Positions 1 to 12,400 of a stretch of DNA of 64,000 nt are shown here, piece by piece. The notes beneath the pieces are model-generated. The model searched no databases and was not told where the DNA came from. It was given only the letters and a program-made list of their open reading frames with translations. The DNA is from Symbiodinium natans. Its lineage: Eukaryota; Sar; Dinophyceae; Suessiales; Symbiodiniaceae. Each line of letters starts with the position of its first letter. Positions within the stretch are counted from its first letter, which is position 1. The stretch covers positions 475,422-539,421 of the forward strand of contig CAJNDS010000891.1 of the NCBI GenBank assembly GCA_905221605.1, written 5' to 3'. Position numbers and translations under genes: made by a program.

Positions 1-92
1 GCTTCAAGTCCGAGACGCTGGTCGGACGACGGCCGCGGCTCGGTGCAATCGACGTCCCAGCCGCTGCTGCAGGCGACGCTTCGCACCTGAGA
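1..92 (-). CDS. TSP1 repeat exon, C-terminal half (partial gene)
   Basis: Read on the minus strand this GC-rich block gives an open frame with the pattern RSVACSSGWDVDC followed by a Pro/Ser-rich stretch. It aligns with the exon at 31248-31365 (GSVSCSSGGPDADC). Both look like the second half of a thrombospondin type 1 repeat, where a V-x-C strand is followed by a DC-x-G-x-x-P turn. The block ends abruptly at a TTTAGGG array, which is probably intron. The rest of the gene lies beyond the left edge. TSP1 repeats are usually extracellular or cell-surface adhesion modules. The match is by motif only. Confidence 0.5.
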
Positions 93-94
93 GG

Positions 95-254
95 GGTTTA
101 GGGTTTAGGGTTTAGGGTTTAGGGTTTAGGGTTTAGGGTTTACTTCAGAACGCGGCTCCTAGGTTTAGGGTTTAGGGTTTAGGGTTTAGGGTTTAGGGTT
201 TAGGGTTTAGGGTTTAGGGTTTAGGGTTTAGGGTTTAGGGTTTAGGGTTTAGGG
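95..254. repeat. TTTAGGG arrays (two blocks)
   Basis: Two near-perfect blocks of the 7-base unit TTTAGGG, about 95-142 and 162-254, are separated by a 20-base unique spacer. TTTAGGG is the plant- and dinoflagellate-type telomere unit. Both blocks are flanked by exon-like DNA and further genes, so they are interstitial rather than a chromosome end. Confidence 0.95.
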
Positions 255-519
255 TAGAAGAGAACTGCGGCCCCTCTAGATGCAGCTCAACAAAGCCATG
301 AACTCCTGAACATGCCAAATACATTCACTAAACCATCCTAAACAAACCTAAGCCCTGAACTCCCTAAAGCGCTGGAACTTAAACTCCATGAACCCCAAGC
401 CATCCTGCAACAAACCTAAGCCCAGGGGACTCTAAACTCTAAACCCTAGACCCTAAACCCTTAAACCCAAACCCAAGCCCTGAACTCCTGAACACATGCC
501 AAGGACTAGGCCATCAGCC

Positions 520-561
520 CGTCGCCACAGTCGTTGGAGCATTCCGACCACTCGGCTGTGT
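520..561 (-). CDS. TSP1 repeat exon, N-terminal half
   Basis: The minus strand reads AEWSECSNDCGDG after a possible acceptor. This is the W-S-x-C-S-x-x-C-G signature that opens a thrombospondin type 1 repeat. It lies upstream, on the minus strand, of the C-terminal half at 1-92, so the two may be consecutive exons of one repeat. The donor side is unclear. Confidence 0.5.
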
Positions 562-566
562 CTGCC

Positions 567-1445
567 AAGCGGAGGAACTCTGGGTTTCGGATTTAGGGTA
601 ATAGGGTTTGGGGTTTAGGGCTCAGGGTTTAGCCATACTCTCCCGTTCTGTATCGTAAGCTTCGTGCCCTTGAACGGCCCATTTCGCCACTTGGAGCCCC
701 AAGAGGCACTGGCTACACTGGGGCCCAAGATTCCACAATTCCACAATCTAGCCTTTCTAAACCCTAAAGCCTAAACCCTAAACCCTAAACCCTAAACCCT
801 AAACCCTGGAGGCTGTGAGGTGCAGCCTGCTTGCATTTAGGGCAGCCTGCTTGCATTTAGGGTTTAGGTAGCTCAGCGCTACCTGGCTATCTCGGCCTTG
901 TTTCTGGGGCAGTTCGGGTGGAACCCTAAACCCCAAACCCTAAACCCTGAACCCTTAACCCTTAACCCTAAGCCCTAAAAACCAAACCCCCAGCTGGAAA
1001 ACTCCTGCAAATGCCTCACACCCCGAACCTGCGCCTGAATTCTGCATGTACGATGCGCCCCTGAGTCCTGAGTTCTAAAAAGCCTAAAAGGCCCTGAACC
1101 CTAAACACTTCAAACCCTAAACATACACAACCCTTGAGCTCTTAAACCGTAAGCGCCACGAAGCCTTAAACCCTAAACCCCAAACCCTAAAACACCCCAG
1201 ACTCGAGAGACCTCAAAACCCTGAAGCCCAAAAACCCTACACCCTAAACCCCAAACGCCCAAAACCCCTCAAACCCCTTAAGCCCCTAAAACCCCTTAAG
1301 CCCCCAAATGCCCTTAAGCCCCTCCTAACCCTAAACCCTAAACCCTAAACCCTAAACCCTAAACCCCCCACAAGCGTGCACCGGAGGGACCCCAGGTGCA
1401 TTCAGAGCCACGGCAGGATTCGGTGGAGACTGGCTCCACCTGCGT
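567..1445. other. gene-free stretch of degenerate CCCTAAA sequence
   Basis: The stretch is mostly diverged CCCTAAA-type units with short unique spacers. No exon with coding character was found. A cleaner CCCTAAA block occupies about 1325-1368. Confidence 0.7.
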
Positions 1446-1559
1446 GGGGGGGGGGGGGGGGGGTTTAGGGTTTAGGGTTTAGGGTTTAGGGTTTAGGGTT
1501 TAGGGTTTAGGGTTTAGGGTTTAGGGTTTAGGGTTTAGGGTTTAGGGTTTAGGGTTTAG
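1446..1559. repeat. poly-G run followed by TTTAGGG array
   Basis: About 18 consecutive G residues (1446-1463) run directly into some 14 TTTAGGG units. Similar poly-G or poly-C runs recur in the window (for example 23641, 40082, 54686, 57353). Confidence 0.95.
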
Positions 1560-2395
1560 CTCTGGGAGGGCTTAGAGCATGTTTGGGGGTTTAGGCTTTC
1601 GGGTTTAGGGGTTAGGGCTTATCATATGGGCTTAAGGTTTAGGATTTAGGGGTTTAGGGTTCAGGGCATATAGTATGGGGGTTCGTGGATGTGGGGATGA
1701 AGGGTTCGGCGTGGCCCTGCTTGTGACAGAGCCCATTGGGCTTGTAGATGTTTGTAGGGTTGGCAGCCTGCACGGAGATGAGGGCTCTGCTATGCTGTCT
1801 TCAGGTCTATAGACTTACCGACTGGACTTTGAAGGAACCAGGGAGAAAACACGTATAAACTTGTATTTCATGATGGTTCCTGTAAGGAACAGGTCAAAAG
1901 CCAGAGTAATAACGCATCAAACCCAGGTTACAAGGTCCTAAACGACATATGACATATGTGTGTGCTCTAAGAATGTTGTGAACGTCTTTAGGGTAGCTAC
2001 GATGCCCTGTGTAGGCCCGAAAGGCCACTAAGCAGGGGCTGCACATTCATGGGGCTCCACATTTGTCTGCCCAAGCCTGCGCAGCTTTTGCACTGCGGAG
2101 TCATTCTTGCTGCATCACAAGGCGTCAGGGTGAGCAAGAACAGAATGTACACTGGCAGTCTCGGGTGGAATGCCATCTATGGCCTATGATGTCCTTTTTT
2201 AAATGGCAGCCTGTGGCCCCACTGGGCACTTGCAGCAGCAGCATGGCAAAGCCATGCGCGGCCGACAGCAGGAAACAGCTCGGTAGAAGCCGACCCCTCA
2301 ATGCTCACGGCTCTTGCGCATCTGAGGGGATTGCCAGGTGCCAGGCAGCATCGAATTCGAGGTGTAGCACCAGTTAACTTCCACTTAGAACGACA
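1560..2395. other. non-repeat spacer, no gene assigned
   Basis: After 1700 the TTTAGGG units fade into unique sequence of mixed composition. A block at 2230-2350 is GC-rich and could hide an exon, but no frame gave a convincing peptide or a paralogue in the window. Confidence 0.5.
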
Positions 2396-2402
2396 ACTAC
2401 TT

Positions 2403-2490
2403 TTCAGGACCAGCCGGGAAGTCTACGAGACGCACGCTGGAGGCATCGTTGCGGTGACGCATCAGCGCGATGATGCCAGAGACCAGGAAC
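2403..2490 (-). CDS. putative exon, unknown protein
   Basis: A TTGCAG|G acceptor is followed by an open frame whose peptide includes FLVSGIIALMRHRNDASS and ends near PAGPEK. The codons are GC-rich, as in the supported exons. It lies downstream of copy C2 on the same strand and could be its continuation or a separate gene. I do not recognise the peptide. Confidence 0.4.
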
Positions 2491-2519
2491 CTGCAAGAAA
2501 GGTTGGGATGTCGGATCAC

Positions 2520-3460
2520 TGAATAGGGCTCTGGCGTTGTTCGAACCCTAAGCCTAAACCCCCCCACACTGAGATAAGTGAAGCTCAGCAAGCAGGCTAG
2601 CTGCCAAAAAAAACACGCCAGGAACCCTAGGCCTGAAATGGCAGGTTTGGGGTTAAGGGGTTGCCGCTGTGAGACAACCCTTTATTGGGCGGACTATGTA
2701 CCCTTACAGAAGCATATCTCGCTTACTTCTTTCGGAATATATAGGGCCCCTAAACCATGAGCCCGCCTTCCGAAAACGTACGCTTCTGCCCAACTCGGCG
2801 CATGACCCTCTCCTGGGGCAGCTTGCCGAGGAGCGCATCCCGCGAAATCAGCCTAACCTACAAACCCCGCTGCAAATACTCCTCTACTATAGGGGCCTAA
2901 ACAACGAGAATAGTGTTTTGGGGGCTATTCGAGGAAAATATAAAAGGACGATAAGGGAATATTCTTAGTAATTATTCCGACCCCTACATTAGTGGCCTTG
3001 GGCCGTCTAATCTCTTAGGGAAAAGCAGGCAGGGCATCGGCCGATGCCTTGTTGGAGGGCTTGAAGAACACCCACCAGTTCAGGATTTGGGGTCTAGGGT
3101 TTAGGGTCAGGGTTTAGGGCTAGGGTTTAGGGTTTAGGTTCGTTCGGAATTCCAGGTGACAGCTACGATTCTTGCGCTTGAGTCAGCAAAACCCCAGACC
3201 CTACCTAGGACTCTATTTGCCTTAGGTTTAGTAGCAGCTACCCCGTAGTTAGTAAGTATAACCCATAGAACTGTAGGTACGTAGGGTCCCAGGTAAGCTC
3301 TATTTAGCCGATGCTTAGACCCGAAGAGACTGTGCACAGGAACCAGGTTGAGGTCTAAGTCTTCTCTACTATACGTCCCGAAGCCCGAGGTCACCCAAAA
3401 CTCTGAGGTACTGGTAGAAAACTCTAAACCCTCAAACCCGTTGGAAATCCGCATGAAGCT
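2520..3460. other. gap between exons with a diverged inverted-repeat element
   Basis: 2668-2990 carries phrases shared with 27000-27140: an 'aatag.gttttggggg' core and a right end like 'attccgacccct'. This suggests a repeated element of unknown class. 3010-3060 reads as a short coding-like peptide (ELVGVLQALQQGIGRC) on the minus strand. The rest is diverged TTTAGGG sequence. Confidence 0.4.
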
Positions 3461-3463
3461 GTC

Positions 3464-3487
3464 CTCAGCAGCTTCATCACGGAACTC
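3464..3487 (-). CDS. C2 microexon EFRDEAAE
   Basis: This 24-nt exon is flanked by AAG|G and a following GA. Its paralogue in C1 (20375-20398) reads EFRDEASE, also 24 nt and also followed by GA. Confidence 0.6.
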
Positions 3488-6400
3488 CTTGCAGGTGGGT
3501 AAGTCGCTAGGGCTGTGGGTTTAGGCTTTGGGGTTTAGGGTGGGTTTCGGGTTTAGGGTCCAGGGAGTTTCGGGCGTAGGGAAATTAGGGTTTAGGGAGC
3601 TTCCAGGTTTGGGGCCTTTGGAGGTTATTGCACGTCGCAAACCAGAAGCAGCCGACTTATGACAAATATGCGGATGCAACGAAGTCAGCCCATATGCAAG
3701 GTTCACAGCAAAGCGTGCAATCTGCATGTGGACACACCTCCAAGTTGCCTGCCGAATGTATACGGCCTGTTCCGAATTGGGATCACCGTATACAATAGCC
3801 CGAAACCCTAAACCCTAAACCCTAAACCCTAAACCCTAAACCCTAGGGCGAAGCGACCGGAGCAACTTCGCGACTCCAAACTCAAAGCCATATGGGCTCA
3901 TGAGGTTCAGTTCCCTGAGCTCAAATGTCATCGCCAGTCTCTCCGCGCGCAGCTCGTTACGTTTGCTCATGTGCTGAGGGCAATCATGTCCATGTCCAGT
4001 TGCCCGTGGAAAATCGCACCATCTTTTGCCCTAAGGGCCTTTGGTGTCCCTTGTAAAGTGCCGGGACTCAAGTTTCGTTTGCAAGCGCTAAAACCCCATA
4101 CTGTAGCCCTGCGAATGCTCAAAAGCATCCAGGGTAAACCGTACAGAGACTTCGCTAAGTCACCGTACGTTGCCCCTACGGCTCCCCTGGTTAACCAGCT
4201 CGAGTTCGGAGATGCGCGTACGATCTTTAATTGTGCCAGACGTCTTCACCGTCAAAGGCCTGGCCAGTGAATTCGTATTAATTCAGTCCTACGTAGTTTG
4301 TCTCCAAGGAGCTTCTTCGAGACAGTCCGCAAGACCGCATGCATAAACCCTAAACCCTAAACCCTAAACCCTAAACCCTAAACCCTAAAACCCTAACCCT
4401 AAATCCTTTGCCAAAGGGCACTTCAGAAGGGACATTTTAAGAAATGAGAACAAACTTCCTAGCGCGCCTCCAGCTGCATGTGAACAGAGTCCACCTCATC
4501 CTGCCGAAAGCTTGGGTTAAGGGTGTTATGGTTTTTAGGGTTTAGGGTTGTTAGGGTTTAGGGTATGGGGTTTGAGGCTCTGAGGCTCTGAGGTTTGAGG
4601 TTTTGAGGTTTTGTGGTTTTGAGGTTTGGAGGTTTTGAGGATTTGAGGCTTTGAGGTTTCGATGTTTAGGCTTGTTTGTTTTGCTTTTCGTTTTTTCTTG
4701 GCGGGGGGGGGTTAGGGTTTTGGGGATTTTGGGAGTCACGGTTGTTGAACGAAACACCCAAAACCCTAAACCCAAAACCCTAAACCCTAAACCCCAAGAC
4801 CTAAACCCTAAACCCTAGACCCCAAACCCCTAAGCAAGAAGCGGCGGAGCACCTCCAGTATTCGCGGGACGTCCCAAAGAGCCCCATACCCGTTTAGGGT
4901 TTAGGGTTTAGGGTTTCGGGTTTAGGGTTTAGGGTTTAGGGTCAACGAGGAATATACCTTAATTTATAGAGGGACCCTGAATAAGATTTAAGGTCTATTC
5001 CTTAAGGGGAGTGGGCTCTTTGGGTAGCACTGGTTGGGCTTAGGCTGCAAGGGTTTAGGGTTTAGGGTTTAGGGTTTAGGGTTTAGGGTTTAGGGTTTAG
5101 GGTTTAGGGGCCTTGCCCTTCGGGGTTTTATGTGAGTATGATAGGCCGCGAAGTTCTAAGTTTTTCGGGAGCAAATGTTGGGGATACCGTAGGGTTTAGG
5201 GTTTAGGGTTTAGGGTTTAGGGTTTAGGGTTGAGGGTTTAGGGTTTAGGGTTTAGGGTAGGACTTCTGAATTTTGCAGCGTAACCTCCATAGGCGGCCTG
5301 GAAGAAAGGAATGCTTACAAATGTCAGGCCCGATAAAGGGATTCCCGAACCCCAAACCCTCAAGAACCCTAAATCTTAAACCTTCCAAGGAAACCCGAAA
5401 CCCCAAACCCTAAACCCTATACCGTATACCCTATACCCTGAGCCCAGACCCTTAAGCCCGAAGTCGACATGCCCGTTTTGCCCTCTCCCTTAGCCAGGCC
5501 TTTGGAACTTCATTGATGGCTTCAGTGAACTCCTGTTGGCCACTGCAGATTTGCGAGGGTGGCGTCTAATTGAGATGGGGTGATCCAGGCCGCTTAGAAC
5601 CTGATTTCTTGGTGACGATTAAGGGATAATGCTGGTAGTTGTTCACAGGCCCGTGTATTCAGCTCTGAACCTTACACCCGAAACACTAAAGGCCCTGTGG
5701 GGTCTTTTTGTGTCGGTTTCTTGGGACGCCCCGGGTCGGTTTGAGTGAGGCTCGATGGGTCTTGAAGGCTTCGGGATGTTTAGGGTTCAGGGTTTGGGGA
5801 CTTGGGTTTTGGGGTTTAGGCCTGTAGGGCACAGATTTGGAAGAACACCCTAATTAATGTGTAAACCCAGGGCAGATCTGAAAATGTAGGGATGCACCTC
5901 CAATCAACTAGTGCGCCTGCTTGCAAGATCGTTGCCTCAGCAAAGAACTGAAGCTGAGGGTGTCCGGCCTTTGAGGTCTTGATTGTGCCTGTTCCTAGAC
6001 TGTTGTAGGATGTGTGGGGTCGTTCGAAAAGCATGCGGACTATACAACAATGGAAACCCAACGCAGAACCACGAACAACTTGCCCACACCAAGGCGCAAC
6101 GCCCTAAAACCTAATCCCCAAAACCTTAAACCCTACACCCTACACCCTAAACCCTAAACCCTAAACCCTAAACCCTACAGAGCCCACGAAAAGCCCTAAA
6201 ACATGGCGTCCTTCAGCAGGCCCATCTTCTTCTCCAAGGCCTTTTCAGCGGCCTCCATCGCCTCAGGGCAGGATCTGAAATAGTTTTTGCCCAGGGTGGC
6301 CCCCTAGAAGACCCCTAATGCTACCTGATAGTACAAGTGGAACAAACCCGAAACCGGTTTAGGGCTTAGCGTTTAGGGTTTAGGTTTTAGGTTTAGGGTT

Positions 6401-9400
6401 TAGGGTGTACGGTTTAGGACCTAGGGTTTAGGGTTTAGGGTTCTAAATCACAAGCGAAGCTACCTGAGAGCCCCTTCTTTGAACACCAGGATCAAGCCTA
6501 GAATCCCAAACCCCTAAACCCTAAACCCTAACCCTAAACCCTAAACCCTAACCCGTAAACCCCTAAACCCCTAGAACCCTGAAACCCACCATCCTTGTTC
6601 AGAACCCTAAACCCCTAACGTTTATGCCCCCTAAAGCCCCTAGAACCCTAAAGCCCTTAAAGCTAACAGTCCTTAATAGGGACCATGATAGGGGGTACGA
6701 AATCCCCATTAAGGACAGTACAGTTCCTTTTGCGGGGAACACACCAACCTAGAACCCTAAAACCCTTAAAGCCTAAAGCCTCAAAACCCTAAACCCTAAA
6801 CCCTAAACCCTAAACCCTAAACCCTAAACCCTAAACCCTAAACCCTAAACCCTAAACCCTAAACCCTAAACCTTAAGCAGCCTTTTGTCAGGGCTCCCGG
6901 TTTCAAGTTGCCAGGCCTCGGCATCCTCGCGGCATGCGGCCGCCAGCAGCTCCGCCATCCTTGGGGCCAAAGAGGCTTAGGATGGCTAGGGTTTAGGGTT
7001 TAGGGTTTAGGGTTTAGGGTTTAGGGGTTTAGGGGTTTAGGGGTTTAGGGGTTTAGGGGTTTAGGGGTTTAGGGGTTTAGGGGTTTAGGGGTTTAGGGGT
7101 TTAGGGGTTTAGGGGTTTAGGGTTTAGGGGTTTAGGGGTTTAAGAGTTTAAGGGGGCGGGGGGCGGGGGGCGGGGGGGGGGGGGTACGGGGCGGGGGGGG
7201 GTACAGGGTTTAGGGGGATCTTGAGTTTGGCCGCCAGCAGCTCCGCCATCCTTGGGGCCAAAGAGGCTTAGGATGGCTAGGGTTTAGGGTTTAGGGTTTA
7301 GGGTTTAGGGGTTTAGGGGTTTAGGGGTTTAGGGGTTTAGGGGTTTAGGGGTTTAGGGGTTTAGGGGTTTAGGGGTTTAGGGGTTTAGGAGTTTAGGGGT
7401 TTAGGAGTTTAGGGGTTTAGGGGTTTAGGGGTTTAGGGGTTTAGAGTTTAAGGGGGCGGGGGGCGGGGGGCGGGGGGGGGGGGGTACGGGGCGGGGGGGG
7501 GTACAGGGTTTAGGGGGATCTTGAGTTTAAGATTTAGGGCTTTCAAAGGCTTGATTTTCCTTAACAAGTCTTTGGGGGTTTAGGGTTAGGATTCAGAGCT
7601 TTAGGGTGTTAGGCTCTAGCGCCTTCCAATATCCTAAGCCCTGTAAGCACTCTTTGCTTTGGGCTCCCAGGGCGTCCAGGGTTAGGGCAAGGGTTTAGGG
7701 TTTAGGGTTTCGGGTTTAGGGTTTAGGGCCTAGGGTTTACATTCTCCCTTCACCCTAACCCCCTCATCCCTCAACCAATAGCAAACAAAAAAACAAACCC
7801 TCAAACCCAAACCCACCCTAAAGCGCCTAAACCGCTAGCCGCACTGAGCACGTACCCAGATCTTCCAAAACTCCTTCATTAAGGAATATACCCCTAATGT
7901 ATACTCAGGATCCTTATCATGAATTAGGGGTCCCTTCCAAAAAAACTAAGGGGATTTGGAAGGCCCTAAACCCTAAACCCCAAACCCCAAACCCTAAACC
8001 CTAAGCCCTAAGGGTTGGGTAGAGAAGGCCAGCGTCTGCGCCAGTCGCGTGAGCTTGCATTTGCTCGAGGCCTGATGAGACAGACTTTAGAGGAGCCGCA
8101 GGCACCTTTCTGAGGGGAAATAAATAGGATCTAGGGTCTAGGGTCTAGGGTCTAGGGTCTAGGGTCTAGGGTCTAGGGTCTAGGGTCTAGGGTTTAGGGT
8201 TTAGGGTTTAGGGTTTAGGGTTTAGGCATTAGGGCTTATGGTTACGGGCTGGGGTTTAGGGTTTGGCTTTAGGTAGAGTTCAGCTCAGCTTCAAGAAGCG
8301 TTTGCCATGTAATGTTGCCAGAGCTTAGGTTTAACGGATCCAGGATTTTAGAAGTTTGGTTCGGTTGAGGGTGAAAATTCTTTCGGGTTTCGAGTTTTCG
8401 GGCTTGTGTGATTTGAGTCTTGTTCTAGGCCTGCAGGCTCCAGGGCTGCTACGGGCTTTAAGCCCCGCAACCCTAGTTGTTCAAGCGTTGGGGCTTCTTC
8501 TGCGTGCGAATGAAGAAGTCCTGGGCTTTGGTTTTCACTGGGGCCAAGGGGCTTCAGGAGTTGTGTGTCACGACTTCCCTGTAGAGTGTTCTTAGGGTTT
8601 TTGGGCCAGGGAGGCGCATCACCGGAAGCACCCCAATTAAAGGTCTGTGTAACTCTCTCTTCTCTACAGAAGCACACAAGAAGCTCGTTCCCAGGAAATA
8701 GGCCCTGATGTCACATGCCTCACCGCTTGCAGTGATCTTGTCATACAGCGTCACGCTCTTGGGCTGCACAGGCATGGGCAGCATCACGGGCATATCCTTG
8801 GAGCGACATACATAAGCCGATTCTACAGAAGGGTCGACAGTGCCTGTGACTGTATCATGGAGAATGAAGCTCTTCTTGGTACGTCCCGCGCATATAGTGG
8901 CTTGGAGGCTGATGCAGGTCTTCCTGCAAGTCTAGTCTAGCACTGATGGCTAGCATACGGAGATGGAAGCCCGACCTCAAGCAAACATGCTGAGCCAAGG
9001 AGCAGTGCCGGTGCAGCCATTGTAACAACCTGTGTGTTGAAAGCAGCCGTGTTTGCATTGCTCGCAGTCCTTGCAGAAGCCATTCGGCGGGCGAGGAGAT
9101 CCGCAATACTGGCATTCGTACGGGGAGTTGCCACATCCATAAGGGCATTGAAGGTATCCATGTGGACACATCCCACAGCTTGGGTTTTGGCAAAATGTCG
9201 AGCCGCCCCGGTGTTGCTGACAAAACTGACACTGGGGACCAGTCTGCGGAAGATTCTGGCCCTGCAGCGTGTCCAGTAGCTTCTTGGCCAGCTCCTTACA
9301 TGGAATCATCTTTTACCCAGAAAGGCCCGAAGGCTCAAATAGGTATTGGCCCTAAACTCTAAACCTTAAACCGCAAATCCTGAACCCTAACCCCTAAACC

Positions 9401-12400
9401 CTTAACCCTAAACCCTAAACCTAAACCCTAAACCCTAAACCCGCAGAATCCTTCCTCTCCGCGAACTCTGGGGCCACCAGTCCCGCCAGCCACTTCGCGT
9501 CGCCAAGCGTGTCCCAAAACTGGCGGAAGGTGGCCAGATTCCTTGGCGACCACAGGGTTTAGGGTTTAGGGTTTAGGGTTAACCGATGAAAAAGGGACCA
9601 GAGAATCCCCCCTTGCTATTCTACAAGGCTTAGGGATGTCTAGGGTAGAGATAGACATGGAACCATATTTTCTGGCTAATTCTGCAGGTTCATGGGGATA
9701 AAACAGATAGTTGTCGGACTCAACTATGGGGCTTGGCGTTTCAGAGTGAAGGTGTATGTGGATCATCAGCTTTTTTTTGAACGCTGAACCTAAACACTAA
9801 ATCCCAAACCCCAAGCCCTCACCCTAAATCCTAACCCTAAACTCCGAACCCGAACTCCTAAACCCTAAACTCGACATGCTAAACCCAAACCATGAACCCT
9901 GAACGCTAGCCCAGCTGGAGCAACTTAGGAAGTACAAAATAGAGAATTATTCCGACCCCGACATTCCTCCCAAAAACCCTAAACTGCAAACCCTAAACCC
10001 TAAACCCTAAACGCTAAACCCTAAACCCTAAACCCTAAACCCTAAACCCTAAACCCTAAACCCTAAACCCTAAACCCTAAACCCTAAACCCTAGCCCTAA
10101 ACCCTAAACCCTAGACCCTAAACCCTAGCCCAAGGTTCTGGCGGATCTCTTGGCTCTGGGTTCCCTTCCCGAACTCCATCACGACCTCCATGGGCTGAGC
10201 TCGGAACTTCTTTGTCTGCTCCTGGGCCATGTTTTTTTTTTTTTTTTTTGGGGGGGGTGAGTTTAGGGTTTAGGGTTTAGGGTTTTCTGTGAATAGGTTA
10301 TGGGGTTTGGGGGGATTAGGGTTCAGGGTTTGGGCTAAGGTTCAGGGGAGTAAGCCGTGAGTAGCGGTGTAGCTGACCGTTATCACACATGTTCTCCTCT
10401 TCCAAGGCTAGACAAGTCTATACAAGCTACTGCGAGAGAACCTGCCTAAACCCTAAACCCCAATGACTCTTCCCCCCCCCCCACCATACACCCTTATCTC
10501 CCAAGTCCTCAACCAACCCTATAAACCTAAACCCCGTAAAGCTCCTAAAGCTTGCATTCTTTAAACCCCAAGCCAGTCCGCAAAATCACTCAAGATCTAA
10601 ACCTCAACCCCTGAACCCTAAAACCTCAACCCACACACCCCTGCCCAAGACCTACCTGGCACTCCATTTTCCTACAGCTTAGCAGTAACTACCCCTGAAT
10701 TAGTAGGCATAGCCCATAAAAACTGTAGGCAAAGAGCCCTAAACCCTGCACCCAAACCCCTAAACCCCTAGAAGTCCAGGTCTCTGCCAAGAGCAAGGTC
10801 AGTTGCCTCGAGGCTTCCCGGGCCATGGCCTGCCCAAAAAACTATTCTGCCGGGGTTTGCTAGGGCGTTTTGGATATAGGGTTTAGGGTTTAGGGTTTCG
10901 GGCTTAGGATCCGCCTATTATGGCGGTTCAGGGTTAGAGGGGTCTTACGTAGGGTTTAGGGCTTAGGGCTTAGGGTTTCAGGTGTAGGGTTTGTAGGGCT
11001 TATAATGGTTTTGGAGTTTTATGTAGGGTTTGTTAGGGTAGAGTTAATTAAGGTTTGATTGTTTTCTTGTACGGCAACAGGGGTTAAATAGGGCTTGGGT
11101 TTAAGAATCAGGGTTTATAAGGCCTATAGAGCTTCTGGCCAACATGCTAGCCTTGGAAACTTTCCTGTAATCTATAACCGTATACCAGGAAAAATGACCA
11201 AGCTCCTATATTAGATGGAGTGCGGGTTTGGGGTTTGCAGTTTGGAGGGGGAAAGTGGTGGACCTAAACCCTAAACCCTAAACCCTAAACCCTAAAACTG
11301 GAGTCTTGCAATCACCACCCTGCCAGGAAGCAAAGCGCTGAGAACGCTCCCAGCGCCCTACGAGCCCCCGACCCCATATAAGGGAAACCCTCAAACCCTA
11401 AACCCGAAACCCTAAACCCTAAACCCGAAACCCTAAACCCTGAACCCTGTACCCTAAGCGTGTTTTGGGGAGGTTTTGGTTTCGGCATGAACGACTCGGC
11501 CCTTTTGACAAATTCCCAGGCATCCGCAGGATCAAGAGGCCTGGTTTCGCTGCAGCTCCTCATCGCTGAGTTGCGAGATGCCCAACCTAGGCAGCTTCTG
11601 CAATTCTTCAAGTCAAGGGGAGATGCGACGAACATTGCACATCAGGGTTTAGATTGCTATTTAGGGATTTCAGGTTTAGGGCTTAGGGTTACTCAGGGCC
11701 TACCAATTCCCGTCTGTGACTTCGTGGCTTGGTTGCCCCATAGGGCTTTTGGGTACGGGGTGTAGGCGTCGATCCAAGAGCTGTAGAATACAATTTGGCT
11801 TCCGTGGTCCGCGATGCTCCAGGTTTAGGTTTCTGTCTTCGCCCGAACTTAACTGCCAAAACCCTAAACCCTAAACCCTAAACCCTAAACCCTAAACCCT
11901 AAACCCTAAACCCTAAACATGCGTGGCGGGATGGGAGGTGAAGAGGCGCAAAGAAGGCTTTGCTGCTAAACCCTAAACCCTAAACCCTAAACCCTAAACC
12001 CCAATTAAGCTCTAAACCCTACACCCTAAACCTAAACCCCTTTTTCAAGACACCACCCCAGGGTACCGAAATACATGGCTGAGGTGGCAAGGAAGCTTCT
12101 TGCCCGTAAGACTCTTGGAGTTCAGGGTTCGGGCCTCAGGGTTGATGGTCTCGTGGATTTCGGGGGTCCGGTTCCCCCTAAACCCTAAACCCTAAACCCT
12201 AAACCCTAAACCCTAAACCCTAAACCCTAAACCCTAAACCCTAAACCCTAAAACAGAACTGAACTTCGCATCCCCCGGCCAAACTGGCGAGACCAAACCC
12301 GAAACCCAAACCCCCCGAAGCCCCGATTCAACTACACTTCGCATCCCAGTCCCACGCAAAAGGCTGGGTTTAGGTTTTGGGTTTAGGGTTTAGGGTTTAG

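Noticed and set aside
95-254. Chromosome end (true telomere) at the left edge
   Set aside because: The array is only 160 bases, is interrupted, and lies beside a TSP1 exon with unique sequence on the outer side; similar arrays occur throughout the window.
6938-7528. CRISPR-like alternation of repeat and spacer
   Set aside because: The units are contiguous tandem copies including telomere-type DNA, not short repeats with unique spacers.
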